Assembly: GCA_037693485.1 (NCBI GenBank)
Contig: CM075352.1
Location: forward strand, 65,288,001 to 65,352,000
DNA length: 64,000 nucleotides
DNA from: Kitagawia praeruptora
Taxonomy: Eukaryota > Streptophyta > Magnoliopsida > Apiales > Apiaceae
Direction: 5' to 3'
The position numbers and the translations under genes were made by a program. Below, piece by piece: positions 23,438 to 33,800 of the stretch; within the stretch, counting starts at the first letter, position 1; every line of letters begins with the position of its first letter. The notes beneath the pieces were generated by a model, which was given only the letters and a program-made list of their open reading frames with translations, was not told where the DNA came from and ran no database searches.

Positions 23438-24168
23438 TGTTAACTCGAATAACTTGTAGAAGGGGGGGTTGAATACAAGTTATATAATCGTGTCTGATTT
23501 TTGCTTGATTATATGAACAAGAATAAACGAATGAATCAAACTCTTGTTTGTATTAATAAGATCAAATACAAACTCTACCAAAGGTGTACAATACCTTTAG
23601 CAGCTGCTGACAATACAAATCTCTCTCTGTTTGTTTCGAACTCTCGAATACAAACCTTATACAGAGCTACGCACATTCACTTGTTCGACTCACGCTCTTT
23701 ACAATGATATTGAGAGAGTATTTATAATGCTACCTATCAACTAATAACAGAAAGATATAATCTATACATGACAATGTTCTGCCTTCTAGTCGATAGTTTC
23801 CTTCAATAGAAAAACTCTTTCCTTCATAATATCTTCTTGCTTGTTCTTCAAACAACGATCCTGTTTTATAGCACTTGCCAGTTTCTGTAGCATCCATAAT
23901 GACATCATCAGTAACACGACTGATATCAGGATCTGTACACTGCATCAGTATCTGATCAACCATCAGTATTGGACCGTCATCAGGATTTGCTCTCTGTTCC
24001 TGACATGTAGTCTCCGATACACTGTTCATTCCTGACTAAACTATACAGACAACTGTCTTACACATAAATCCTATATACAGTGCTAAATCCTTTATAAGAT
24101 CAGGATTACAAGAAGTATAATGTGTAAATTCTATTCTTAACATCACAACTTATGAATTATTCCTAACA
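23438..24168 (-). repeat. Sirevirus 5' LTR
   Basis: 731 bp, pair of 12008-12737, with a TATA box near 23719-23729. It drives the genomic RNA toward lower coordinates. Confidence 0.95.
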
Positions 24169-24173
24169 CACAC
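24169..24173. repeat. target-site duplication CACAC, right copy
   Basis: Right-hand partner of 12003-12007, directly after the LTR end CCTAACA. Confidence 0.95.
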
Positions 24174-26353
24174 CTCAGCAGAATGGTGTAGCAGAGAGGA
24201 GGAATCGGACTCTTTTAGAGAGTGTTAGATCGATGATTAGTTATTCAGATTTACCCAAATCGTTCTGGGTATATGCTATAGAAACAGCGGCTTACCTTCT
24301 GAACTTAGTACCTTCTAAGTCGGTTCCCAAGACTCCAATAGAATTGTGGACTGGTAGCAAACCAAGTCTAAGACATATTCGGATTTGGGGTTGTCCAGCA
24401 CATGTGCTAAACAAGAACGCGACCAAACTAGAATCTCGTACAGAAGTAAGGCTGTTTGTAGGCTATCCCATGGGAACGAAAGGTTATTCATTTTATAGTC
24501 CTAGGAATCGAGATATCATTCTTAGCACCAATGCTAGATTTTTAGAGGAAGACTATATAATGAACCACAAACCCATGAGTAGTGTTGTTTTAGAGGAATT
24601 AGTGGGAGGGACAGATAATCCCCAAGTGCCAATAGTACAAGTAGAACAACCACAAGAAAATGCACAACTTGACACTAGTACCGTACCAGTGGCTCGTCGT
24701 AGTGGGAGGGTTGTTCGACAACCTGAAAGATTTGTGTTTTTGGGAGAGTCTTCGGACTTGGTCTCTGGTGAACATGATGAGGATCCCAGGACATACGAAG
24801 AGGCAATTCTAGATAAAGATGCAGATCTATGGCTAAAGGCAATGGAATCTGAGATGGAATCTATGTATTCCAATCAAGTTTGGGGGCTCGTGGAACCACC
24901 CAAAGGTGTAAAACCCGTTGGATGTAGGTGGATCTACAAGAAGAAAAGAGGATCTGACAAAAAGGTGAAAGCCTGGAAAGCACGACTTGTTGCAAAAGGG
25001 TATACTCAGAAAGAAGGGATCGATTATGAGGAAACCTTTTCGCTGGTTGTTATGCTTAAGTCGATCCAGATTCTTTTATCTATAGCAGCTCATCTCGATT
25101 ATGAGATTTGGCAAATGGATGTCAAGACAGCTTTCCTTAATGGAAGTCTTGAGGAAACCATCTATATGCAGCAACCAAAAGGATTCATTAAAGAAGGCCA
25201 AGAGCATCTGGTATGTAAGCTTAAGAGGTCTATTTATGGACTAAAACAAGCTTCTAGGGACTGGAATATTCGTTTTGATCAGGCAGACCAGTCATATAGA
25301 TTTGATCAAAGTCCAAGCGAATCATGTGTGTATAAGAGAAGTGAGGGTAGTGCAGTGGTTTTTCTAGTACTATATGTAGATAACATTTTACTCATTGGAA
25401 ACAATGTTAAGATGTTGTCATCAGTAAAGGCATGGTTGTTCAAACAATTTGACATGAAGGACTTAGGTGAAGCGGCATACATCCTTAGGATCAAAGTAAT
25501 AAGGGATCGCAAGAAAAGGATGTTGACTTTATCTCAAGAGCCTTACATTGATGAAGTATTAGCTCATTTTAACATGCAGAACTCCAAGAAAGGTTTTCTA
25601 CCTTTTAAGCATGGAGTTGCTCTATCTAAGAAGTAGTGTCCTTCGACACCTAAGGATATAGAGAGCATGAAAGCAGTTCCTTATGCTTCGGCATGTGGAA
25701 GCTTAATGTATGCTATGTTATGTACGAGGCCTGACATCTGCTTTGCTGTAGGCATGGTTAGTAGATATCAGTCGAACCCAGGTTAGGAACATTGGAGTGC
25801 AGTAAAAACTATACTCAAGTACCTGAGAAGGACTAAGGAGTATATGTTAATTTACAAGGCCTCAGATCTATTTCCTTTGGGATATACAGATTCAGATTTT
25901 CAATCAGATAGGGATAAGAGGAAATCAACCTCGGGATATGTTTTTACTTTGGGAGGTGGAGCCGTTATATGGAGGAGTGTAAAGCAGAAATGCATTGCTG
26001 ACTCTACCATGGAAGCCGAGTACGTGGCGGCCTCTGAGGCTGCAAAGGAGGCTGTATGGTTCAGGAACTTCCTTTTGGATTTGGATGTGGTACCTAATTT
26101 GCCTAGAAGTCTGACAGTGTATTGTGATAACACTGGTGCTGTGGCAAATTTGAAGGAACCGCGAGACCACAAAGCAGCTAAACATATTGAACGTAAGTAT
26201 CATCTCATACGAGGAATCGTAAAGCGAGGAGACATAGTTGTGGCTCACATTTCATCAGAAGACAACCGGGCAGATCCTTTCACAAAGAGCTTGCCAGCCA
26301 AGGTTTTTGACAGGCATGTGGAAGCGATAGGAGTCAGATGGATGTACACATAG
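24174..26353 (+). pseudogene. outer copia pol, 3' part (integrase end, RT, RNase H)
   Basis: The frame continues from before the Sirevirus insertion with QQNGVAER, the integrase Glu region. RT has WQMDVKTAFLNGS, IYGLKQASRDW and YVDNILLIG. The usual YVDD is YVDN here, so a catalytic Asp is lost. RNase H has GYTDSDFQSDRDKRKSTSG and STMEAEYVAASEA. TAG codons at 25634-25636 and 25784-25786 interrupt the frame. The end RWMYT is followed by a polypurine tract (AAGTAGGAGA) just before the 3' LTR. Confidence 0.92.
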
Positions 26354-26416
26354 TTTTTTATGTAATAGTGGATTAAATAAACGCTGATATACTCATAAAA
26401 TATATAAGTAGGAGAT

Positions 26417-27551
26417 TGTTAGTGTATACTGAAAATATTTATTTGAAGTATATACATTTATTTCTGGCCCGATTTTATTGAGAATCATTTGAATGTTTAC
26501 ATGCTGTCTGATATTATATATTGTGGACAATCTAGTATTAAATGGGATATAGAATATTAGATTGTTAAATACGGTTTATATAATATAATAAGCTTCACAA
26601 CACAGGTGGTGTTGGACAATCCACTGGAATGGCTGTAGTATTATTTAGATTAGTTTATATTGACTAATAAATAATACTTGTATACTTTGTGTATATTGAA
26701 CAAGATCAAATATTAGAATTGTTCCCTTATACTGATTAAGAAGGAGAACTAAGATTCTATGTTATTATTAATGCTTAGGTTCTTAATCCCGATATAGTAA
26801 TTGACACGTGTATATTATTTACATGCTTTGATTTATATATGAAATAATTCTTTTGAATTATATCAATATATTTTGGGTGATGGAATTATATACATGGTGA
26901 ATATTATTTATAGAAGGAATCCATGTCCTGATAATATTCGGGTTAATGATGTCCCCTTGAAAGCTCAAAAAGATTTAATTATGTGAAACCCTGCAGGTGG
27001 ATTTATTCTGGCATAATTAAATAAAGGTTGAGTGGATGATCAATGATAAAAGATATTAATTAAATGAATTATCAGTAATTTATTTAATTAATGGACATGC
27101 GATATTTTAAACATGGGGAATTTAATAAGCAAATAATATTGGAACCGAATTAATTAATTAAATTACGGTATTAGGAAAGGTAGTGCAAATATTAATTCTT
27201 TAGTGGATTGAATTAATATTTAATGACATTGGGCTAGGCCAAGAATGTCAATGGGAGGCCTAACCTAATTATCCACGATCCCTGCTGTAGCCTATATATA
27301 TTCCTATTTTCTTCTTGCTGAGGTTGGTCGAAAAAACATTAGGGTTGTTGGAGGCAGCCACCTTGAAGCAAGAAGAGAGGCAAAACTTGGGAACACGAAG
27401 GTCACACTTCGCTCAAGGGGAACCGAGGAATACAGCAGAAGACGTGGACTTGAATCGTTTGCGCCGTAGCGATTAAGGTTGGTTTTTTATGTTAGTACTC
27501 GTTAATTTATTGTATCACAAATCGCAGGGCCACGATCTGATTGTCCCAACA
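26417..27551 (+). repeat. outer copia 3' LTR
   Basis: It begins TGTTAGTGTATACTG after the polypurine tract and ends GTCCCAACA. It is about 3% diverged from 7479-8600. PABP exon 2 resumes two bases later. Confidence 0.94.
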
Positions 27552-27833
27552 ACAGAGCAGCTATAGCAGACAGGGCAGAGTCCTCAGAATCAAATTGCAC
27601 AAATCCAAAGCCCTTACTCTTGCCATTTTCCTCATCCACCTTGCAAGAAAGTATGGTTCCATATTTGGAGAAAATGGTGTGCAGGCGAGCATTGGTAATT
27701 GAAGAGTCAAGATTCTTGACATAGAGATTAGGAACACCATTTTTTTTTGTAAGAGGATCTCTCTGACTCCACATTATTCTTATAGACTTTCCCTTCAGCT
27801 TGTAGTAATTGAGGGCTTCCAGAGCTTCCGAAG

Positions 27834-28370
27834 CTGATCATCAGAATATACAAACGCGAAATGATCAATTCATCCATTCATCTTGTGCAAAAAAAGTGGA
27901 ATTATCATCTTTCTAAACCAAAATCTCCATAAATTCCCAAATAAAATTAAACGAATTGCAAGAAGTTAACCTATCTAACTAGCAAAATATACCTACATAT
28001 CTAACAAATTCCCATAGTAAAATCTATTAAATTATCCTTGAATATAATTTTCTAACAATTAAAGCCTAAAATCACTCTTTAGCAAGACACGCAAATCTAG
28101 AATAAATCAATATCTCTCACACACACACACTGACACACACACAAACAAATTCATACATCATACAAAACCACTTCACAATTCGAACAAACAGGCCTAAGAA
28201 ACCGTAAATTCACAACTAAGTAAATCAACTACAAGTATCCAAAAATGCAAACACATTATGCACAGAACATACAAGCAATTCTTATGTCAACTCAAAAAAA
28301 CCCTAAATTACATCAAATGAAATCACATTCACACACACACACATGTATACAAAGAGAGATGGATAAGTAC
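27834..28370 (-). other. PABP-like intron 1
   Basis: Between donor CACG|GTACTT and acceptor GATCAG|CTTCGG, phase 1. It has CA-rich microsatellites near 28120 and 28330. Confidence 0.8.
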
Positions 28371-28710
28371 CGTGGTAGGGATAGATGAAGTTGACATAAG
28401 CATAATAGAGAGAATTAAAAGGATAATCTCTGTTTCTACAGAGACGAACAGAGTCTAAAGGACCGACTCTACCAAACATTCGGGTGAGATCCATCTGCGT
28501 CACCTCCGGGTCCAAACCGCCGACGTAAAGTGACACTGTCTTCGTTGCATCCGGAAATGTGCTTTCCGACGGTAACGGTGGAAGCGGTGGCATCATAACC
28601 GTCTTCATCGGCGACGCCGTGTTCGATTCCACCGGTAAAGTTATCGGCGGTGGTAGTGGATGATGTGGCGGTAGCTTCACCGTCCATGTCGGTGATGATG
28701 TCGATGACAT

Positions 28711-28790
28711 TTTTAGAAAGAGAAACGAGAGAGAGAGAGATGTGAAGTGGAGAGGTTTGTGTATGTATATATATTTGTAATTTGTATGTG
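28711..28790 (-). promoter_or_regulatory. PABP-like 5' UTR and TATA region
   Basis: The minus strand has AAATATATATAC (about 28766-28775), then a CT-rich leader (TCTCTCTCTCTC) about 20-30 nt before the ATG at 28710, typical of plant 5' UTRs. The start site is inferred. Confidence 0.5.
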
Positions 28791-28860
28791 TGTGCAGTGA
28801 AGGAGGGAGGGAGAGTTTGTTACAACTGTCAGTCAGGCATAGGTGTGTATTGAGTGTGGA

Positions 28861-30809
28861 CACTCGAGAGTAAGGTACAGTTTGTACTCGCTTTGTTTTA
28901 TTTAAGGCGGGATTTTTTGAGTTGAAACGTCATCGTTTTAGTCTGTGAAAAAGCAATTTGTTGTGAGCGCGTTTGTACAAGCGAATGGAGATTCTTTTCA
29001 TAAAGATGAAATTAGAAATCAAAGATTAATAATTTTGATAAATAAATAAGAGCAATTAGCCAAAATAACCAACCAACTTTACATTTTTTTTACCGTTTAA
29101 TCAATCAACTATTTTTTTCACAAGAAACCCCAACAAACTTTGCTAAATTACAAAAATTTGTCCTCAATTTAACCGTGGTTAATTATTATTTAATGTTTAA
29201 TTTTTTAATATAAATTAATTTTTTTACATACTTGCAAATCATTTTTGTGTATAGTGAGACAATTAATTTCATTATAAAATTTCGATTTGCCTTTTTTCCC
29301 CAAAATTGATTATAATTGTTTTTTTTCCTCATAAAATTGATCAACGCAATGAATCCGGACAAATTTCATTTTATATTAGTTATTAACAATATTATAATAA
29401 AATCATGATATTCCACGCAACAATTAATTTTAAAAAAATTACCGGACAAACTTAGCAAAAGTCATGCATGCCTTTGTCCTTTATGTGATTTTTGTCCATA
29501 TTACATACCTATTTTTCAAATTTATTGAATTCAGAAAATAATTTTAATTATGATAAATCAGAATCACTATTTTTTTTGTCATAAAAATAGGGAAGGATAC
29601 AAATACTTAAAATATAAATTTTAAAAATATGAAAATACATAAACTAAAAATGTAATTGAAAGATTTGTAATTAAAATTATTATTAATATATTTTATTTTA
29701 ATCTAGTTTAATATTTCATAATTATAAATATATTTTGGTTTATAAAAAAAAGATAATAAACTACAATGAAGTAATAATTTGAATGAATTTTTTGATTAAT
29801 GATTTTTTGCTTATTTAATAAAGATGTGGTTGAACAATAGTTAATACACATCAACAATGAATAACTATAGTTAATTTATTTTCACAGTTTAATAAAGTTT
29901 GTTGGGTTTTTATCAGAAAAAATAAGTTCACTAGTTAAATTGCAAAAAAATTGAAAGTTGATTGGATTTTTTGACTAATAACTCAATAAACAATACTCAT
30001 TTTCTTGAGCGCAAAGTAATTGTCCTTGTCATTTTCATATTTATAGTTGGTGCAGCGTCGAAGAAAATGACGCATTTAATGTGCTTGGACTGGGTATTTT
30101 ATGAATTATATTTTTAAATTTTTTTTCAATTTATATTAAACTATAGAATCTATATTTTTTTTATGCAAAACAAAAAAAAACTTAAAAATATGATTTATAA
30201 GTAACCCGTCCAAACCATTGAAATGCATGAAGTAGGTCAAATAAAATATTTAAGGATTCGGGTTTTACAAATAATTCTACCACATGTTTTAACACACTTA
30301 TTATTAACTTTAACACTTATTTTTAGGTTGTTGGTAAAGAAACTTGTCATTTTATGAAATAATCCCTCAATCTCATTCATTTCTTAACATTTTCTCAAAT
30401 AATATATTTTTCTTTATTAATTGTAACATAATATTATGTGAATACCGACCATTCACTTCTACCAAATACCAAGCATTGAGCAAACTCTGAGAATTTTTTA
30501 TCTTAGCTCGCTTGTAATTCACGGGAAATATGTTGCAACAATACTATATTATGAACTTGAGCACAATTACCAATAGACGTTGCAAAATGCAAAATCCATC
30601 CAATCTGCAATTTCTATAACTTCCTAATAAATGGTAAATATAGTAGTTCTGTAGCCGCAAGAAATTTCACTATGATAATACAAGCATGAAGCACCCCTGT
30701 AACAAGGCACATCTTGGACAAATGGTAACAAGGCTACAATAGATATGCCTATTTGTATTTTATAAACATGTACTACTATTAACTTAACTTTCTAAACCAA
30801 AGAGAACTC
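28861..30809. other. AT-rich intergenic region
   Basis: No coding sequence is supported on either strand. The only structure seen is the inverted-repeat element at about 29050-29985. The right end holds the 3' flank of the CHUP1-like gene. Confidence 0.7.
29050..29985. mobile_element. non-autonomous element with long imperfect terminal inverted repeats
   Basis: About 110 bp at the left (CCAACCAACTTTACATTTTT ... CCCAACAAACTTTGCTAAAT) pairs imperfectly with the right end read in reverse (CCAATCAACTTTCAATTTTT ... CCCAACAAACTTTATTAAAC). The interior is AT-rich and non-coding. No clear TSD was found, so the family (MULE-like or two facing repeats) is open. Confidence 0.5.
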
Positions 30810-33800
30810 TTATAAGGAACTAAAAGATGCTGATTTCCTTCGAGGCCTTGACGCCTTACCACGGGTGTCCATTAAAGCTCCCGCATATTTCAGCAAATTG
30901 CTTTTGTCATCTTTTTCTAGCTCTTCACTAGTTTGGAGTTTCTGCGGTGAACTGGCAACAGAGTAGAAAATGGAGTTTCTATAGACAGATGAGGATCCTA
31001 CATCGGTAGTATTCTCAATCCTTGATTCTTGGAGGAAGGGAGGTTTATGGCGATCCCAAGCAGATCTGGATGTACTCTCCAAAGAAAGTCTTGATGAACT
31101 ACCTAGAGAATATCTAAATGAACTAAAAGATGAAGTTCTTGATCGACTAATCTTCCCATCAGTGTCCGTTGGAACTCTGTTATTATGTTCTGCAAAATCA
31201 GTAGAATCCTGCCCTACGACATCTTCAACAGATGCAGGTAGTTCCTGTGATGAACCTATGCTGTGATTATGACCGTGTCCACGTAAAAGCTTGATAAGTC
31301 CTGCAAATATTTTTCTTCTGCTTGATGTATTGTTTTTGGTAGCAGATGAATGATCAATGGAACTATCATCCAAGTCACCAGAGTCTGAAAGATAGGAAGC
31401 CCGAGAAGATGATGAATGGTCCCAATCAAACTCTGTGCAATTGATTAGCCTTCCATCAAGACCTTCGTTATTTGCGTATTCGAGTATGAGCTGCTTAGCT
31501 TTTTCCTCAGACTTGGGACTTAGAGTTCTACTGAGATCCCTGGCAGCTGTTTTACCCTGGCTAGGCTGAAAATTTCTTAGCTCGTATCGTAAACAAGCGT
31601 TTACCCATCGCAAATAGACTAGCTCTTCAACATCAGCACATCGGTCCTCTTGGAGTTGCTCGATTTCCTTGGTCAAATCTTCGTTCTGTTTTCTCAAATG
31701 CTGGCATTCTGCCTTCAATGCTTCTACCTGCAAGAAAACATATCATACTTCAACACAATAAATTAACATATTTCAATAAGGAATTAATGATACTGGAGTG
31801 TATATCTAAAAATTACTTCTTCATTATCTTGAACAAGGTTTGTTCGATATTGAGGTTCCAAACTCTGATTTTCTAGCTGCAGATTGTAGTTAGACCTCCT
31901 CAACTCCTCTATCTTTTCCTCCAATTCCTTTATCTTTTGGAGCATCAAGTGTACGTCAGCATTGCTTTTTGCATCCACTGGCTTCTGCTCCTGCATCTTT
32001 GTAACTCTTTGTTTAAGAGACAAAATCTGTTCTTTGTTCAGTTCAGCTTCAGACCTAAGTTTCCTAGTAAGCAGCTTTATTTGTGCTTTTGCAGCTTCAA
32101 GATCTGCCACAACTTTTCTGTAATCAGTTACTTGCGCTTGTAGTTGCTTATTATCAGCCTGCAAAGACTCAATCTTAAGAGTAAAAAGCTTCGCCTCAGT
32201 ATTACTTATTTTTAAACGATTACGGAGCTCATTGACAGCGCTTTCTTGTTCTTTAAGACCGTAGTACTCAAGTAGTTTATCCTCAAGGGCACTTTCCCTT
32301 TTTTTAAGAGTTTGAACCAGGTCCCTCAAGTTCTTTATCTCTTTTTCTTGATCATCCATATTGACGACATTATATCCCGTTGGTGATTCTGTCGCTGACA
32401 TAAGTGGTTCTACATGTTTCTTGGGAGTCCCGAGTTTTGTGGCAGAAATATCAAATTCTTTAAGGATCTCATCAAACTCTGGCAAAAGGATCTCTTCTTT
32501 CTCTTCGGTAGATTTTCCACTTGAAGAAAGGCCACCAGGGGAATTGTCTGTAGGCAGACATGACCCCACCTGTAATGAAAGAATAAGGTCGTTTGTTAGG
32601 TCACAGTAATTTCTGAATACTTACATTAACTCTTATTTTTATATTGAAAATGACAATTTAAGTTGAAACTGTATGGTACTCAAGTTTTACTCATGGATCG
32701 AATGATTGCGTCTCAAACAATCAATTAATTCATGACAACGGAATGCACTGAAAATTTCCTCTCTGAATGAATCTTTTAGTGCCAAACAATAAAAGAATAA
32801 GAAACATGCACACAAAGAATCTGGACTACATAATGCTATAAATTATAGTTTCATAGTTCTAAAATTTAACTACGACAATATGCTGATTTAATGCACATTA
32901 CAGCAGACCTAATCAGTATCAACTATCAAGGGAGCGACATGGTGTTCCCTGAAAAGAATTTGTCTAACCTTTTTTTAAAAATATTGTCATAACATAAATC
33001 TAAATGCTAAGACAAACAAAAGTTCCCTCAATTTAACCTCTTATTGACAGGGCCCTAGGGGATAGAAAGAGAAGAAAAGTAGTATCGACAGGATACAAGT
33101 AGGGGATTGAACCTTCTTTTTGTCCTGTCAATAAGTACGAACTGTCCCTTAAAAAAATAAATGTATATTTTGGCTCTCCCTCAACCATTCTGAAAGTTAA
33201 AAGTGCAAATTGGCTCCCCATTAACATTTTTGTGTCCGCTACTGGTCATGAATCAACCGATGAAAGCGATTAGGGAATGGAGAAATAAGTAGCCAAAATG
33301 CTTCAGTTGAATGCTAAAACTCTCATGTGACAGAAAAATAGAGGAATCTGTGATAAGTTGATTGTTGACTGTTTGACTTACCTTATAGAAAAGTAACTGT
33401 TAAAAGAGTTTTCATACGATTATAAAGTAATGTTGTTTTGAAGATGACAGGACTGCGTTCTCTTGGTGCAGCAAAAGAAAGAATGGAATGGTTTATGCCA
33501 AATTAGACAGAATTCTGGGCAATAGAGAATGGTTAGATCGATTTGTGGTATCTAAAGTTAATTATCTTTCTTGGTGGAATTCAGATCATAGGCCAATGGT
33601 GTTGAAGTTTAGTGAAGTCACAACCAGCAATAATGCTAATCGTGTCAAATGGCGGTCTCGATTTCATTACGAGCAGGCCTGGTCTAATGAAGAGGAATGT
33701 AAACAGCTGGTGGCTGAGATTTGGAAGCATTGGAAGCAGGGAAAGAAAGATGTTAATGTGCAGGAGCTTATAAATTTAATTTCCGAAAGCAAAGCTAAAC

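Larger units (their letters stand above)
12008..24168 (-). mobile_element. Sirevirus-type Ty1/copia element (inner), nearly complete
   Basis: A 12,161-bp element on the minus strand, bounded by 731-bp and 730-bp LTRs and a perfect 5-bp TSD, CACAC (12003-12007 and 24169-24173). Its order is 5' LTR, initiator-Met primer site, gag, pol, a 1.5-kb non-coding stretch with an opposite-strand ORF, a degenerate env-like ORF, polypurine tract (AGGGGGAGA on the minus strand, 12739-12748), 3' LTR. Copia order with a large gag and an extra ORF after pol is characteristic of Sireviruses (SIRE1/Maximus). I count three substitutions and one indel between LTRs (about 0.4%), so insertion was recent. Gag and pol are open, so it may still be competent. 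Confidence 0.95.
7479..27551 (+). mobile_element. Ty1/copia retrotransposon (outer), inserted in PABP exon 2
   Basis: LTRs flank a primer-binding site, gag, protease, integrase, RT and RNase H in copia order, all on the plus strand. The internal region is split at 12003-24173 by a second element. By eye the LTRs differ at about 34 of 1120 sites (about 3%) plus a 6-bp length difference (TATATT or equivalent) near 26513, so this is an older insertion. The left end lacks the first six LTR bases seen at 26417 (TGTTAG), and the TSD is only partly preserved (GCAG on the left, ACAGA on the right), probably a small deletion at the left junction. Confidence 0.93.
6717..28710 (-). pseudogene. poly(A)-binding-protein-like gene, disrupted
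   Basis: Exon 1 (28371-28710, donor CACG|GTACTT) starts at ATG with a Pro-rich N-terminus of about 55 residues, then RRM1 (LYVGGL RNP2 near residue 61; YAYVNF as RNP1). Exon 2 (27833-27553, continuing at 7475-7447) holds the end of RRM1 and RRM2 (NLYVKNL; GKSKGFGFVQF). Exon 3 (6976-6717) holds the linker and RRM3 (NLYVNHL; SKGYGFVGF). Exon phases match at both splice junctions. Such proteins bind mRNA poly(A) tails in translation and mRNA stability. A 20-kb copia nest sits between the AAL and HQSFLEG codons of exon 2, and a gypsy LTR lies 38 nt past the exon 3 donor. RRM4 and the C-terminal MLLE domain are not in the window. The pieces have no other stops, so disruption may be recent or allele-specific. 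Confidence 0.85.

Noticed and set aside
28114..28146. CA-rich microsatellites in PABP intron 1
   Set aside because: Ordinary simple repeats without further structure.
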